Shown: positions 16,917 to 24,046 of the stretch, one piece after another
Layout: each line of letters opens with the position of its first letter
How positions within the stretch are numbered: the first letter of the stretch is position 1
NCBI GenBank assembly: GCA_964474655.1
Contig: CAYYTU010000024.1
Span: forward strand, 1 to 42,140
Length of the DNA stretch: 42,140 bases
Reading direction: 5' to 3'
Source of the DNA: CAYYTU01 sp964474655
Lineage (GTDB): Bacteria > Chloroflexota > Anaerolineae > B4-G1
The notes under the pieces: generated by a model
Seen by the model: only the letters and a program-made list of their open reading frames with translations
Told to the model about the DNA's origin: nothing
Databases searched by the model: none
Made by a program: the position numbers and the translations under genes

Positions 16917-16945
16917 GGAGGGGGGCCAAAAGCCCGCCCCCCTCC
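16917..16945 (-). terminator. Intercistronic hairpin between livK and livH
   Basis: A perfect 10-bp GC stem (GGAGGGGGGC with GCCCCCCTCC, 9-base loop) follows the livK stop by about 20 bp. There is no T-run, so it may be a partial terminator or an mRNA 3'-end stabiliser. Either way livK would be expressed above the membrane genes. Confidence 0.6.
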
Positions 16946-16965
16946 TCAGGATTTCATCGATCGCG

Positions 16966-19299
16966 CTACGGCGCCACGAACTTCACGAACTCGACCTCAC
17001 CGTCCACAATGTGGTTGATAGCAGCCGTCTTCTGCGGATCGCCCACCTCGTTGAAGACGATACTGCCGGCCACACCTTCATACTCGATGTTCGCCAGCGC
17101 GTCCTTCACCGCGGCGGGGTCATTCGAGTCGGCCTCAGAGATGGCCTGCAGGAGCAGACGGGCCGCGTCGTAGGACAGAGCAGCCAGCGCATCCGGCGGG
17201 TCACCGAACTCGGCCTCGTAGTTTTCCACGAAGTTCTGGACGATCGGGCGCGGGTCAGCTGGCGAGTAGTGGTTGCTGTGATAGCCGCCCTCCACCGCCT
17301 CCAGATCCAGCAGCGGGGAGTCCCAGCCGTCGGCGCCCTGGAGCGTGGCCTCGACACCTCGCTCATTGGCCTGCTTGGCGATCACGTTGACCTTGTTGTA
17401 GTAGTCCGGCAGGAAGAGCACGTCCACGTCGGCGTCGGCCACCTTGGTCAGCAACGCCGAGAAGTCGGTGTCCTCCTTGGTGTAGGCCTCGAAGACCGGC
17501 ACCTCGCCGCCCATCTCCTCGAAGGAGGCCTGGTAGTACTCGGCCAGGCCCCGCACGTAGTCGTTGCCCACGTCGTAGAGCACAGCTGCCGTCTCCGCGC
17601 CCAGATCGTTGATGGCGAAGGAGGCGTTGACCTCACCCTGGAAGGGGTCGAGGAAGCAGGCGCGGAAGATGTACTCCTTGTTGGAGCCATCCTCGTTGAT
17701 CGTCACCTGCGGGTTGGTCGAGGTCGGGCTGAGCTGCAACACGCCCGCCGGGTTGGCGATCTCCGAGATCGGGATCGAGGCGCTGGAGCAGACGGCACCC
17801 AGGATGTAGTTGACCTGATCCTGGTTGATGACCTTGTTGGCCACGTTGGCCGCCTCCTGGGCGTCACACTTGGTGTCGCCCAGCACGGTCTCGATCTCCC
17901 AGCCATCTGCTTCTGCCTCCATAAACGCCAGCTTCACGCCGTTGTCGCTGGAGACGCCGAAGGTCTTGACGTCGCCGCTCATCGGGAAGAGCTCGGCGAC
18001 CTTAATGGGGAAGTCAGGCGCCTCTGGAACCGGCACGCCGACTTCTTCCTCCTCTTCCATAGATTCTTCACCAGGCGGAGCCACGAATTTCACGAATTCG
18101 ATCTCACCGTCGGTGATGTGGCTGATGGCGGCCTTCTTGATGGGATCACCGTTTTCGTCGAAGCGGATATCACCGGCCACGCCCTCGAACTCGATGGCGG
18201 CCAGCTCGTCCTTGACCACGGAGGGGTCGTCGACGCCGGCGTTCTCGATGGCCTGCAGCAGCACGTTGGTGGCGTCGTAGGCCAGCACGGCCACGAAGTC
18301 CGGTGTGGCTTCATATTCTGTCTCAAAGTCCGCCACGAAGTTCTGCACGATGTCGCGCGGATCATAGGGCGAGTAGTGGTTGCTGAAGTAGGCCCCATCG
18401 ACGGCTTCCAGGTCCAGGTCGGGGGAATCCCAACCATCGGCCCCGAGCATCACGGCCTCCACACCCCGCTCCTTGGCCTGCTTGGCGATCACGTTGACCT
18501 TGTTGTAGTAGTCGGGCAGGAAGAGCACGTCGACGTCGGCGTCGGCCACCTTGGTCAGCAGCGCCGAGAAGTCAGTGTCTTCTTTGGTGTAAGCCTCGAA
18601 GACCGGCACCTCGCCGCCCATCTCCTCGAAGGACTGCTGGAAGTACTCGGCCAGGCCCTTAACGTAGTCGTTGCCCACGTCATAGAGAACAGCCGCGCTT
18701 CCCGCTCCCAGCTCTTCCATCGCGAAAGCGGCGTCCACCTCACCCTGGAAGGGATCCAGGAAGCAGGCGCGGAAGATGTACTCCTTGTTGGAGCCATCCT
18801 CGTTGATCGTCACCTGCGGGTTGGTCGAGGGGGGGCTGATCTGCACCACGCCAGCCTCGTTGGCAACCTCCGAGATCGGGATCGAGGCGCTGGAGCAGAC
18901 CGCGCCGACGATGTAGTTGACGTTATCCTGGTTGATGACCTTGTTGGCGACGTTGGCCGCCTCCTGGGCATCGCACTTGGTGTCGCCGACGATGACTTCG
19001 ATCTCGCGACCGAGCACGCCACCCTTCTCATTCCACTCCGCGACGGCCATATCCATGCCGCGCTTGGTGCCTTCGCCGAAGGTCTTCACGTCACCGCTCA
19101 TCGCCGCCAGCATCGCGATCTTGAGCGGTTCGGCCTCTGCTGCCTCTTCTTCCTCTTCTTCTGGCTCGGCGGGTTCGGCCTCTTCCTCTTCCGCAGGCTC
19201 ATCGGTCGGGACTTCCGTCGGCTGAGGGCCACAGCCAGCTACTACACCGAACAGCATAGAAACGACCACTAACAGACTGAGAATTCTTACTGCTTTCAT
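16966..19299 (-). CDS. livK: LivK-type solute-binding lipoprotein with two tandem binding domains
   Basis: The 777-residue product is about twice the usual LivK. It begins with a lipoprotein signal peptide (lipobox VAGC, cysteine 23) and an acidic Glu/Pro linker to about residue 57. Two type-I periplasmic binding domains follow, about 59-406 and 432-777, joined by a second acidic linker (EESMEEEEEVGVPVPEAP). They are nearly identical over long runs, for example DTKCDAQEAANVANKVINQD and VADADVDVLFLPDYYNKVNV, and both end EFVKFVAP. The DNA repeat has a period of about 1,107 bp. The second copy lacks a signal peptide. A GGAGGAG ribosome site precedes the ATG. It should deliver amino acids to LivHMGF; the ligand is not proven. 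Confidence 0.93.
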   Translation of the reverse strand: MKAVRILSLLVVVSMLFGVVAGCGPQPTEVPTDEPAEEEEAEPAEPEEEEEEAAEAEPLKIAMLAAMSGDVKTFGEGTKRGMDMAVAEWNEKGGVLGREIEVIVGDTKCDAQEAANVANKVINQDNVNYIVGAVCSSASIPISEVANEAGVVQISPPSTNPQVTINEDGSNKEYIFRACFLDPFQGEVDAAFAMEELGAGSAAVLYDVGNDYVKGLAEYFQQSFEEMGGEVPVFEAYTKEDTDFSALLTKVADADVDVLFLPDYYNKVNVIAKQAKERGVEAVMLGADGWDSPDLDLEAVDGAYFSNHYSPYDPRDIVQNFVADFETEYEATPDFVAVLAYDATNVLLQAIENAGVDDPSVVKDELAAIEFEGVAGDIRFDENGDPIKKAAISHITDGEIEFVKFVAPPGEESMEEEEEVGVPVPEAPDFPIKVAELFPMSGDVKTFGVSSDNGVKLAFMEAEADGWEIETVLGDTKCDAQEAANVANKVINQDQVNYILGAVCSSASIPISEIANPAGVLQLSPTSTNPQVTINEDGSNKEYIFRACFLDPFQGEVNASFAINDLGAETAAVLYDVGNDYVRGLAEYYQASFEEMGGEVPVFEAYTKEDTDFSALLTKVADADVDVLFLPDYYNKVNVIAKQANERGVEATLQGADGWDSPLLDLEAVEGGYHSNHYSPADPRPIVQNFVENYEAEFGDPPDALAALSYDAARLLLQAISEADSNDPAAVKDALANIEYEGVAGSIVFNEVGDPQKTAAINHIVDGEVEFVKFVAP

Positions 19300-19342
19300 T
19301 CTTCCATCTCCTCCTAAAACTAAACGTACTTACAGATATGCC

Positions 19343-19364
19343 GAAACGTCTCTCCTAACGTTTC
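19343..19364. promoter_or_regulatory. Inverted repeat in the livK leader
   Basis: GAAACGT (19343-19349) and ACGTTTC (19358-19364) form perfect 7-bp arms around 8 bp, 44 bp before the livK start. It may be an operator or an mRNA hairpin. No clear -10/-35 pair was found close by. Confidence 0.4.
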
Positions 19365-19430
19365 AACAGGGGGGTTCTACAGTTTCTCTCAATCACACCA
19401 CCTCCCTTCCGTCCAGACGCCAAGCCAGGG

Positions 19431-19793
19431 CTAAGCCGTAAAAGCCACCTGAACATTAGGCCGATCAATCGCATACAAGATAGCACTGGAAAGGGCCACA
19501 CTGACCAAGCTGGTGAAGATGAATGCCCAATTTGCACCTTCTTCCCCCATCGCATTCGGGAACAAGACCAAGAAACGGCCAATGACGTTAAATCCCTGCA
19601 CGAAGATACACAACGTAGTACCCCAGCGCTGTAAAGTCAGCATCGCCCAGCCCATAAACACAAACAGAACCACAGGAGCGAGAAAGTAGAGCGGGTTGAC
19701 GGATAATAACATATCAGGCGGAAACATCAGGACAGGGATGAACTGCAACAACGCTACAACGGTGACAACAGGAGGACGCGATCTTCTCTTCAT
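19431..19793 (-). CDS. Small integral membrane protein, function unknown
   Basis: From the ATG at 19793, with an AAGGAAGGAG ribosome site just upstream, the product has about 120 residues. After a basic start (MKRRSRPP) it has about four hydrophobic segments: VVTVVALLQFIPVLMF, PLYFLAPVVLFVFMGWAML, LCIFVQGFNVIGRFLVLF and WAFIFTSLVSVALSSAILY. I do not recognise the family; the layout resembles small uncharacterised four-helix proteins. It has its own promoter and lies 131 bp upstream of livK on the same strand, so read-through into livK is possible. Confidence 0.7.
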   Translation of the reverse strand: MKRRSRPPVVTVVALLQFIPVLMFPPDMLLSVNPLYFLAPVVLFVFMGWAMLTLQRWGTTLCIFVQGFNVIGRFLVLFPNAMGEEGANWAFIFTSLVSVALSSAILYAIDRPNVQVAFTA

Positions 19794-19860
19794 ACATTCT
19801 CCTTCCTTTTGGTCGTTCAAAGCGGAGGTAGGGCTTCCAACTAAATTCGTTAATTTAGCA

Positions 19861-19888
19861 TTTATAGCATATGGTATAAAGTTGTCAA
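19861..19888 (-). promoter_or_regulatory. Promoter of the small membrane protein gene
   Basis: On the minus strand a consensus TTGACA (19888-19883), a 16-bp spacer and TATAAA (19866-19861) lie 68 bp before the ATG at 19793. Confidence 0.65.
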
Positions 19889-20064
19889 GTTACCCCATTC
19901 CCACGCAGGGAGGCAGCAAGTCTCGCGTGGATTCGCAAAAGAGAGAAGTACAACAGCTCACGCCACCGGTTAGGTGATCACATTCAAACCCTGCCCCCTC
20001 AGCCATCAGCATACCGGGAGCGCACCAGACATTGATTGTATGCAGAACCACTTGCTTGTCAAAT

Positions 20065-20093
20065 TTGACTTTAGAGTGCTAATTAGGTATAAT
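20065..20093 (+). promoter_or_regulatory. Promoter of ppdK
   Basis: TTGACT (20065-20070), a 17-bp spacer and TATAAT (20088-20093) form a near-consensus promoter. It lies about 270 bp ahead of the ppdK start, implying a long leader. Confidence 0.7.
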
Positions 20094-20099
20094 TTTATC

Positions 20100-20352
20100 C
20101 CAGTTGTAACTCCTGGAGGGGGATACAAATTCAGAGACTGGAGTTCCACCCTCTCTAACGTCTCTAGAAGTTGTCAACGCTACAACACAAACCTTCCTCA
20201 CGTTTAGCCCAGGCCGCCAATGCCGATAACTGAACAATAACCCATAACCCCAGCGATACAGCAGCACAGGTGGGCACCTACGCTGGCGCGTGGGAGGATG
20301 CTTTTCGGTTAGAAAAGCTGTTGTAAAGTCATTTTAGACGCTAATTGTTTAA
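20100..20352 (+). promoter_or_regulatory. Long structured 5' leader of ppdK
   Basis: This 250-base untranslated stretch has no supported ORF. It holds nested inverted repeats: CCAGCG...CGCTGG enclosing AGGTGGGCACCT, and the perfect hairpin GCTTTTC-ggtta-GAAAAGC just before the ribosome site. It does not match a riboswitch class I recognise; regulation by RNA structure is only a possibility. Confidence 0.35.
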
Positions 20353-20365
20353 AGGAGGAATTACT

Positions 20366-23170
20366 GTGACAAAGAAGTGGGTCTATCTGTCCCGATCGGC
20401 CAAAGAGGAGCTGACCGAGACGCTCGGCTATGAGCCTGAAATCCTCAAGATGAAGGAGATACTCGGCGGTAAAGGCGCGGGGCTGGCCGCGATGACGGCA
20501 GCAGGCGCTCCTGTGCCCCCGGCCTTCACTATCACCACCGAGGCCTGTGTTGAATATATGAAGACCGGCGAGCTGCCAGAAGGTGTGTGGGAGCAGACGC
20601 TGGAGGCGCTTGAGGATATTGAGGAGCAGACGGGCAAGGCGTTCGGCGATCCAGAGAATCCCCTGCTCGTCTCCGTCCGCTCCGGCGCCCGCGTCTCAAT
20701 GCCCGGTATGATGGACACAGTCCTTAACCTGGGACTGAACGAGAAAACCCTTAAAGGGTTGGCTGACCTTACGGATAACGAATGGTTCGCCTACGACGCC
20801 TACCGCCGCTTTATCACTATGTTCTCCGACATCGTGATGGACTTCGACCGCCTGAACTTCGAGCGCAAGCTGGAGGAGCTCAAGGATCGCGAGGGCGTCG
20901 AATTGGACCCCGACGTCAGCCTGGAAGGGCTGAAGTGGCTGGTCGATGAATACAAACAGATGTACAAGGAGAAATTCGGCGAGGAGTTCCCCACCGATCC
21001 CCACAAACAGCTAGAGCTGTCCATCAAGGCCGTCTTCGATTCATGGAATATTGAGCGCGCCGTCGCTTACCGCGAACACCAGGACATCCCTCACGAGTGG
21101 GGCACCGCCGTCAACGTCCAGACGATGGTCTTCGGCAATATGGGCGAGGATTCCGCCACTGGTGTGGCATTCAGCCGAGACCCCGCCACTGGCGAGCACG
21201 AATACCTCTACGGCGAATTCCTGCCCAACGCACAGGGCGAGGACGTGGTGGCCGGGATTCGCACGCCCCATCGCATCAGCCTCCCAGGCTCCCGCGAATG
21301 GGCCGAGGAGCGCGGTATTTCCGAGGAAGAACGGGCCGAGAAATACTTCAGCCTGGAAGAAGCGATGCCCGAGATCTACGAGGAGTTCCTCAAGATCGTC
21401 GATATGCTGGAGAATTACTACAAAGATATGCAGGATATGGAGTTCACCATCGAGCGCGGCAAGCTCTGGATGCTCCAGACCCGCACCGGCAAGCGCACGG
21501 CCAAGGCCCACGCCAAGATCGCCGTCGATATGTGCAACGAAGGCATCATCGACCAAGAAACTGCCGTGATGCGCGTCGAGCCGGAGCACATCGAACTCCT
21601 GCTGCGCCCCAGCTTCGACGCCGAGGCCAAAAAGAACATCATCGCCCACGGCCTGGACGCCTCACCCGGCGCTGCGGTCGGCATCGCCGTTTTCGACGCC
21701 GATCGGGCCAAGGAGAAGGCCGCCGAGGGCAAAAACGTCATCCTCGTCCGCCCGGAGACGGTCCCCGACGAGGTGCCCGGTATGTTGGCCTCCAAGGGCG
21801 TCCTGACACAAAAGGGCGGCGCCACCTCTCACGCCGCCGTCGTGGCCCGGGGCAACAACCTGCCCGCTGTGGTCGGTTGCGAGGAGATCACCGTCAACGT
21901 CGATAAGGCCCAGTTCACCGTGGACGACACCGTAGTCAAGGAAGGTGACGTCATCTCCATCGACGGCTTCAACGGCGAGGTCTATCTGGGCGAGGTGCCC
22001 CTGGTCAAGACCGGTTACGACGAGCAGGTGGAACTGATCGAGTTGCTCGAATGGGCCGACGAGATCCGCGAGCTGGGCGTGCGGGCCAACGCTGACCTGG
22101 GCCCCGACGCCACCCGCGCCGTCGAGTTCGGCGCCGAGGGCATCGGACTGGCCCGCACCGAGCATATGTTCTTCGACGAGCGCGCCCGCGATGCCGTGGT
22201 CGATATGATCCTGGCCAAAAGCGACAAGGAACGAGAAGCCGCCCTGAGCGAGATGCTGCCCCTCCAGGAGGAGGTCTTCGAGGCTCTCTTCGAGGCGATG
22301 GACGGCAAGCCGGTCATTATGCGCCTGATCGACCCGCCGATGCACGAGTTCCTCCCCTCCCGCGAGCAGCTGATCGAGGAAGTGACCGAGCTGCGCTGCA
22401 CCGACCCCGACTCGCCTGAGCTGGCCGAGAAGGAGAAGATGCTTGAGGTCGTCAACAACCTCTGGGAGGTCAACCCGATGATGGGTCTGCGCGGCTGCCG
22501 CGCCGGCCTGATGTACAAGGGGCTGACCGAGATGCAGACCCGGGCCTACTTCCAGGCCGCCTGTCGCTGCGCCAAGCGCGGCATCGACGTGATCCCGGAA
22601 GTGATGATCCCGCTGGTCGGTCACGTCAACGAGCTCAAGCTGGAACGGGATAAGCTGGAGCGCGTGGCCCAGGAGGTGATGGAAGAAGAAGGCATCGAGC
22701 TTGAGTATATGTTCGGCACGATGATCGAGGTGCCTCGCGCAGCACTCACCGCAGGCGAGATCGCCAAATACGCCGACTTCTTCTCCTTCGGCACCAACGA
22801 CCTGACGCAGATGACCTACGGCTACAGCCGCGACGACGCCGAGGGAAAGTTCCTGATCAAGTACCAGGAAGGCTTCGAGACTGGCGAAGTAGACGCTGAA
22901 GGCAAACCCATTATGATCCCCGTCCTGGAAGCTAACCCCTTCCAAACGTTGGATCAAGAGGGCGTCGGGCGCCTGGTGAAGCTGTGCGTGGAAGAAGCAC
23001 AGGAGGTCAAGCCCAATCTGGAGATCGGCATCTGTGGTGAGCACGGTGGCGACCCCGATTCCATCGACTTCTGTCACCGCGCCGGGCTGGATTATGTGAG
23101 CTGCTCGCCCTATCGCGTGCCAGTGGCGCGACTGTCGGCGGCTCAGACGACCATCCGCAATCGCGAGTAG
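20366..23170 (+). CDS. ppdK: Pyruvate, phosphate dikinase
   Basis: The 934-residue enzyme interconverts pyruvate, ATP and Pi with PEP, AMP and PPi. The N-terminal ATP-grasp part begins GGKGAGLAAMTAAGAPVPPAF and has SVRSGARVSMPGMMDTVLNLG. The swivelling domain carries the catalytic histidine in GGATSHAAVVARG. The C-terminal PEP/pyruvate barrel has GIGLARTEHMFF, GTNDLTQMTYGYSRDD and the catalytic cysteine in SCSPYRVPVARLSAAQ. The start is the GTG at 20366, 7 bases after AGGAGG (20353-20358), and not the in-frame codon at 20345, which precedes that site. It is a single-gene unit with its own promoter and terminator. The length is slightly above the usual 870-900. Confidence 0.97.
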   Translation: MTKKWVYLSRSAKEELTETLGYEPEILKMKEILGGKGAGLAAMTAAGAPVPPAFTITTEACVEYMKTGELPEGVWEQTLEALEDIEEQTGKAFGDPENPLLVSVRSGARVSMPGMMDTVLNLGLNEKTLKGLADLTDNEWFAYDAYRRFITMFSDIVMDFDRLNFERKLEELKDREGVELDPDVSLEGLKWLVDEYKQMYKEKFGEEFPTDPHKQLELSIKAVFDSWNIERAVAYREHQDIPHEWGTAVNVQTMVFGNMGEDSATGVAFSRDPATGEHEYLYGEFLPNAQGEDVVAGIRTPHRISLPGSREWAEERGISEEERAEKYFSLEEAMPEIYEEFLKIVDMLENYYKDMQDMEFTIERGKLWMLQTRTGKRTAKAHAKIAVDMCNEGIIDQETAVMRVEPEHIELLLRPSFDAEAKKNIIAHGLDASPGAAVGIAVFDADRAKEKAAEGKNVILVRPETVPDEVPGMLASKGVLTQKGGATSHAAVVARGNNLPAVVGCEEITVNVDKAQFTVDDTVVKEGDVISIDGFNGEVYLGEVPLVKTGYDEQVELIELLEWADEIRELGVRANADLGPDATRAVEFGAEGIGLARTEHMFFDERARDAVVDMILAKSDKEREAALSEMLPLQEEVFEALFEAMDGKPVIMRLIDPPMHEFLPSREQLIEEVTELRCTDPDSPELAEKEKMLEVVNNLWEVNPMMGLRGCRAGLMYKGLTEMQTRAYFQAACRCAKRGIDVIPEVMIPLVGHVNELKLERDKLERVAQEVMEEEGIELEYMFGTMIEVPRAALTAGEIAKYADFFSFGTNDLTQMTYGYSRDDAEGKFLIKYQEGFETGEVDAEGKPIMIPVLEANPFQTLDQEGVGRLVKLCVEEAQEVKPNLEIGICGEHGGDPDSIDFCHRAGLDYVSCSPYRVPVARLSAAQTTIRNRE

Positions 23171-23194
23171 CCTCACCGTCGTCTCATAATTCAG

Positions 23195-23225
23195 GGGCAG
23201 GTGGTCTTTCGACCGCCTGCCCTTT
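23195..23225 (+). terminator. Rho-independent terminator of ppdK
   Basis: GGGCAGGTGGTC and GACCGCCTGCCC form a 12-position stem with one G-T pair and a TTTC loop, followed by TTTTT. It lies 25 bp after the ppdK stop. The following stretch up to 23440 holds no gene. Confidence 0.92.
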
Positions 23226-23439
23226 TTGCTTGCTCTGCCGATAGGACCATTCCGGGCGCGCCGACAAGCAAACGAATTCTGCCCTCGTCAACAATCAACC
23301 GACAAGAAACGCCAAAAACCAGAATGCGTCGGATTCCCGGCCGACGTTTTCGTCAGTGCGTTGCACCTCTGATTCGAAAATGGTAGAGCCCTGAGATTGA
23401 TTTTCTCTCCCTGACCCGCTTCGGAACTCCCGGACGCGC

Positions 23440-23468
23440 TTGTAAGCCGTCCAGGAGCGTGGTATAAT
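23440..23468 (+). promoter_or_regulatory. Promoter of nrdR-nrdD
   Basis: TTGTAA (23440-23445), a 17-bp spacer and a consensus TATAAT (23463-23468). Two NrdR boxes lie directly downstream. Confidence 0.7.
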
Positions 23469-23483
23469 TGTCTCTCACATCAA

Positions 23484-23499
23484 GCCCAATATATAGGGG
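23484..23499. promoter_or_regulatory. NrdR box 1
   Basis: GCCCAATATATAGGGG is an imperfect 16-bp palindrome with the AT-rich core of NrdR sites. It lies about 16 bp after the -10 and 32 bp before box 2. Confidence 0.7.
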
Positions 23500-23515
23500 T
23501 ATTCCAACCTCTCAA

Positions 23516-23531
23516 CCCCTATATATAGGGG
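23516..23531. promoter_or_regulatory. NrdR box 2
   Basis: CCCCTATATATAGGGG is a perfect 16-bp palindrome. The 32-bp start-to-start distance from box 1 is about three helical turns, the usual spacing of paired NrdR sites. Confidence 0.8.
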
Positions 23532-23565
23532 CTTTCTTTTCTTATCTCTCCAGGAGCATAAACGT

Positions 23566-24036
23566 ATGGAATGTCCTTATTGCGGTAGTAAACACACGCG
23601 CGTGATCGACACAATTCGCAAGCAAAAGAGCATCCGCCGGCGACGGGAATGTAAGGAGTGCGAGGAGCGCTTCAGCACCATGGAGCGCGCGATCCTCACC
23701 ACCCCGCTGGTGGTCAAGGACGACGACCGCCGGGAGGCATTTGAGCGCGAGAAAGTGCTCTCCGGGTTGCGCATCGCCTGTGCCAAGCGGCCCGTTTCGG
23801 CCGATGAGCTGGAGCGGGTGGTGGACCGGGTCGAGGGTCACATCCGCCAGATGGGGAAGCCGGAGATCCCCAGTCGCGTGATCGGCGATCTGGTGATGGA
23901 GGAGCTGCGGACGCTCGATCCGGTTTCTTACATTCGCTATGCCATCGTCTACCTGGGGTTGGAGAACCTGGAGGCGGTGCGGGCGGAGGTCAATCAGCTG
24001 GTGGAGGAAGAAGCAGAAGCAGAGGCGGAGGAGTGA
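23566..24036 (+). CDS. nrdR: Transcriptional repressor NrdR
   Basis: The 156-residue regulator senses ATP/dATP and represses ribonucleotide reductase genes. An N-terminal zinc ribbon has MECPYCGS and CKECEERF (CxxC pairs), followed by basic RRRRECK. An ATP-cone follows (VVKDDDRREAFEREKVLSGLRIAC to YLGLENLEAV). The ATG is preceded by CCAGGAGC. The acidic tail EEEAEAEAEE goes slightly beyond the usual length. It is expected to bind the two boxes upstream of its own gene and so control itself and the nrdD that follows 10 bp later. No boxes were seen before nrdG or nrdJ. Confidence 0.97.
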   Translation: MECPYCGSKHTRVIDTIRKQKSIRRRRECKECEERFSTMERAILTTPLVVKDDDRREAFEREKVLSGLRIACAKRPVSADELERVVDRVEGHIRQMGKPEIPSRVIGDLVMEELRTLDPVSYIRYAIVYLGLENLEAVRAEVNQLVEEEAEAEAEE

Positions 24037-24046
24037 AATCACGTCA

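Noticed and set aside
17011..19272. 753-codon open frame antisense to livK
   Set aside because: It is the reverse of two near-identical GC-rich domains, has no ribosome site and encodes a low-complexity His/Val/Leu-rich product; livK is clearly the real gene.
20100..20352. Known riboswitch before ppdK
   Set aside because: No conserved core of TPP, cobalamin, SAM, glycine, lysine or T-box elements could be read in it.
23228..23300. Another copy of the 12-bp-TIR repeat (AAGCAAACGAATT)
   Set aside because: Only a partial match to the terminal repeat and no similarity around it.
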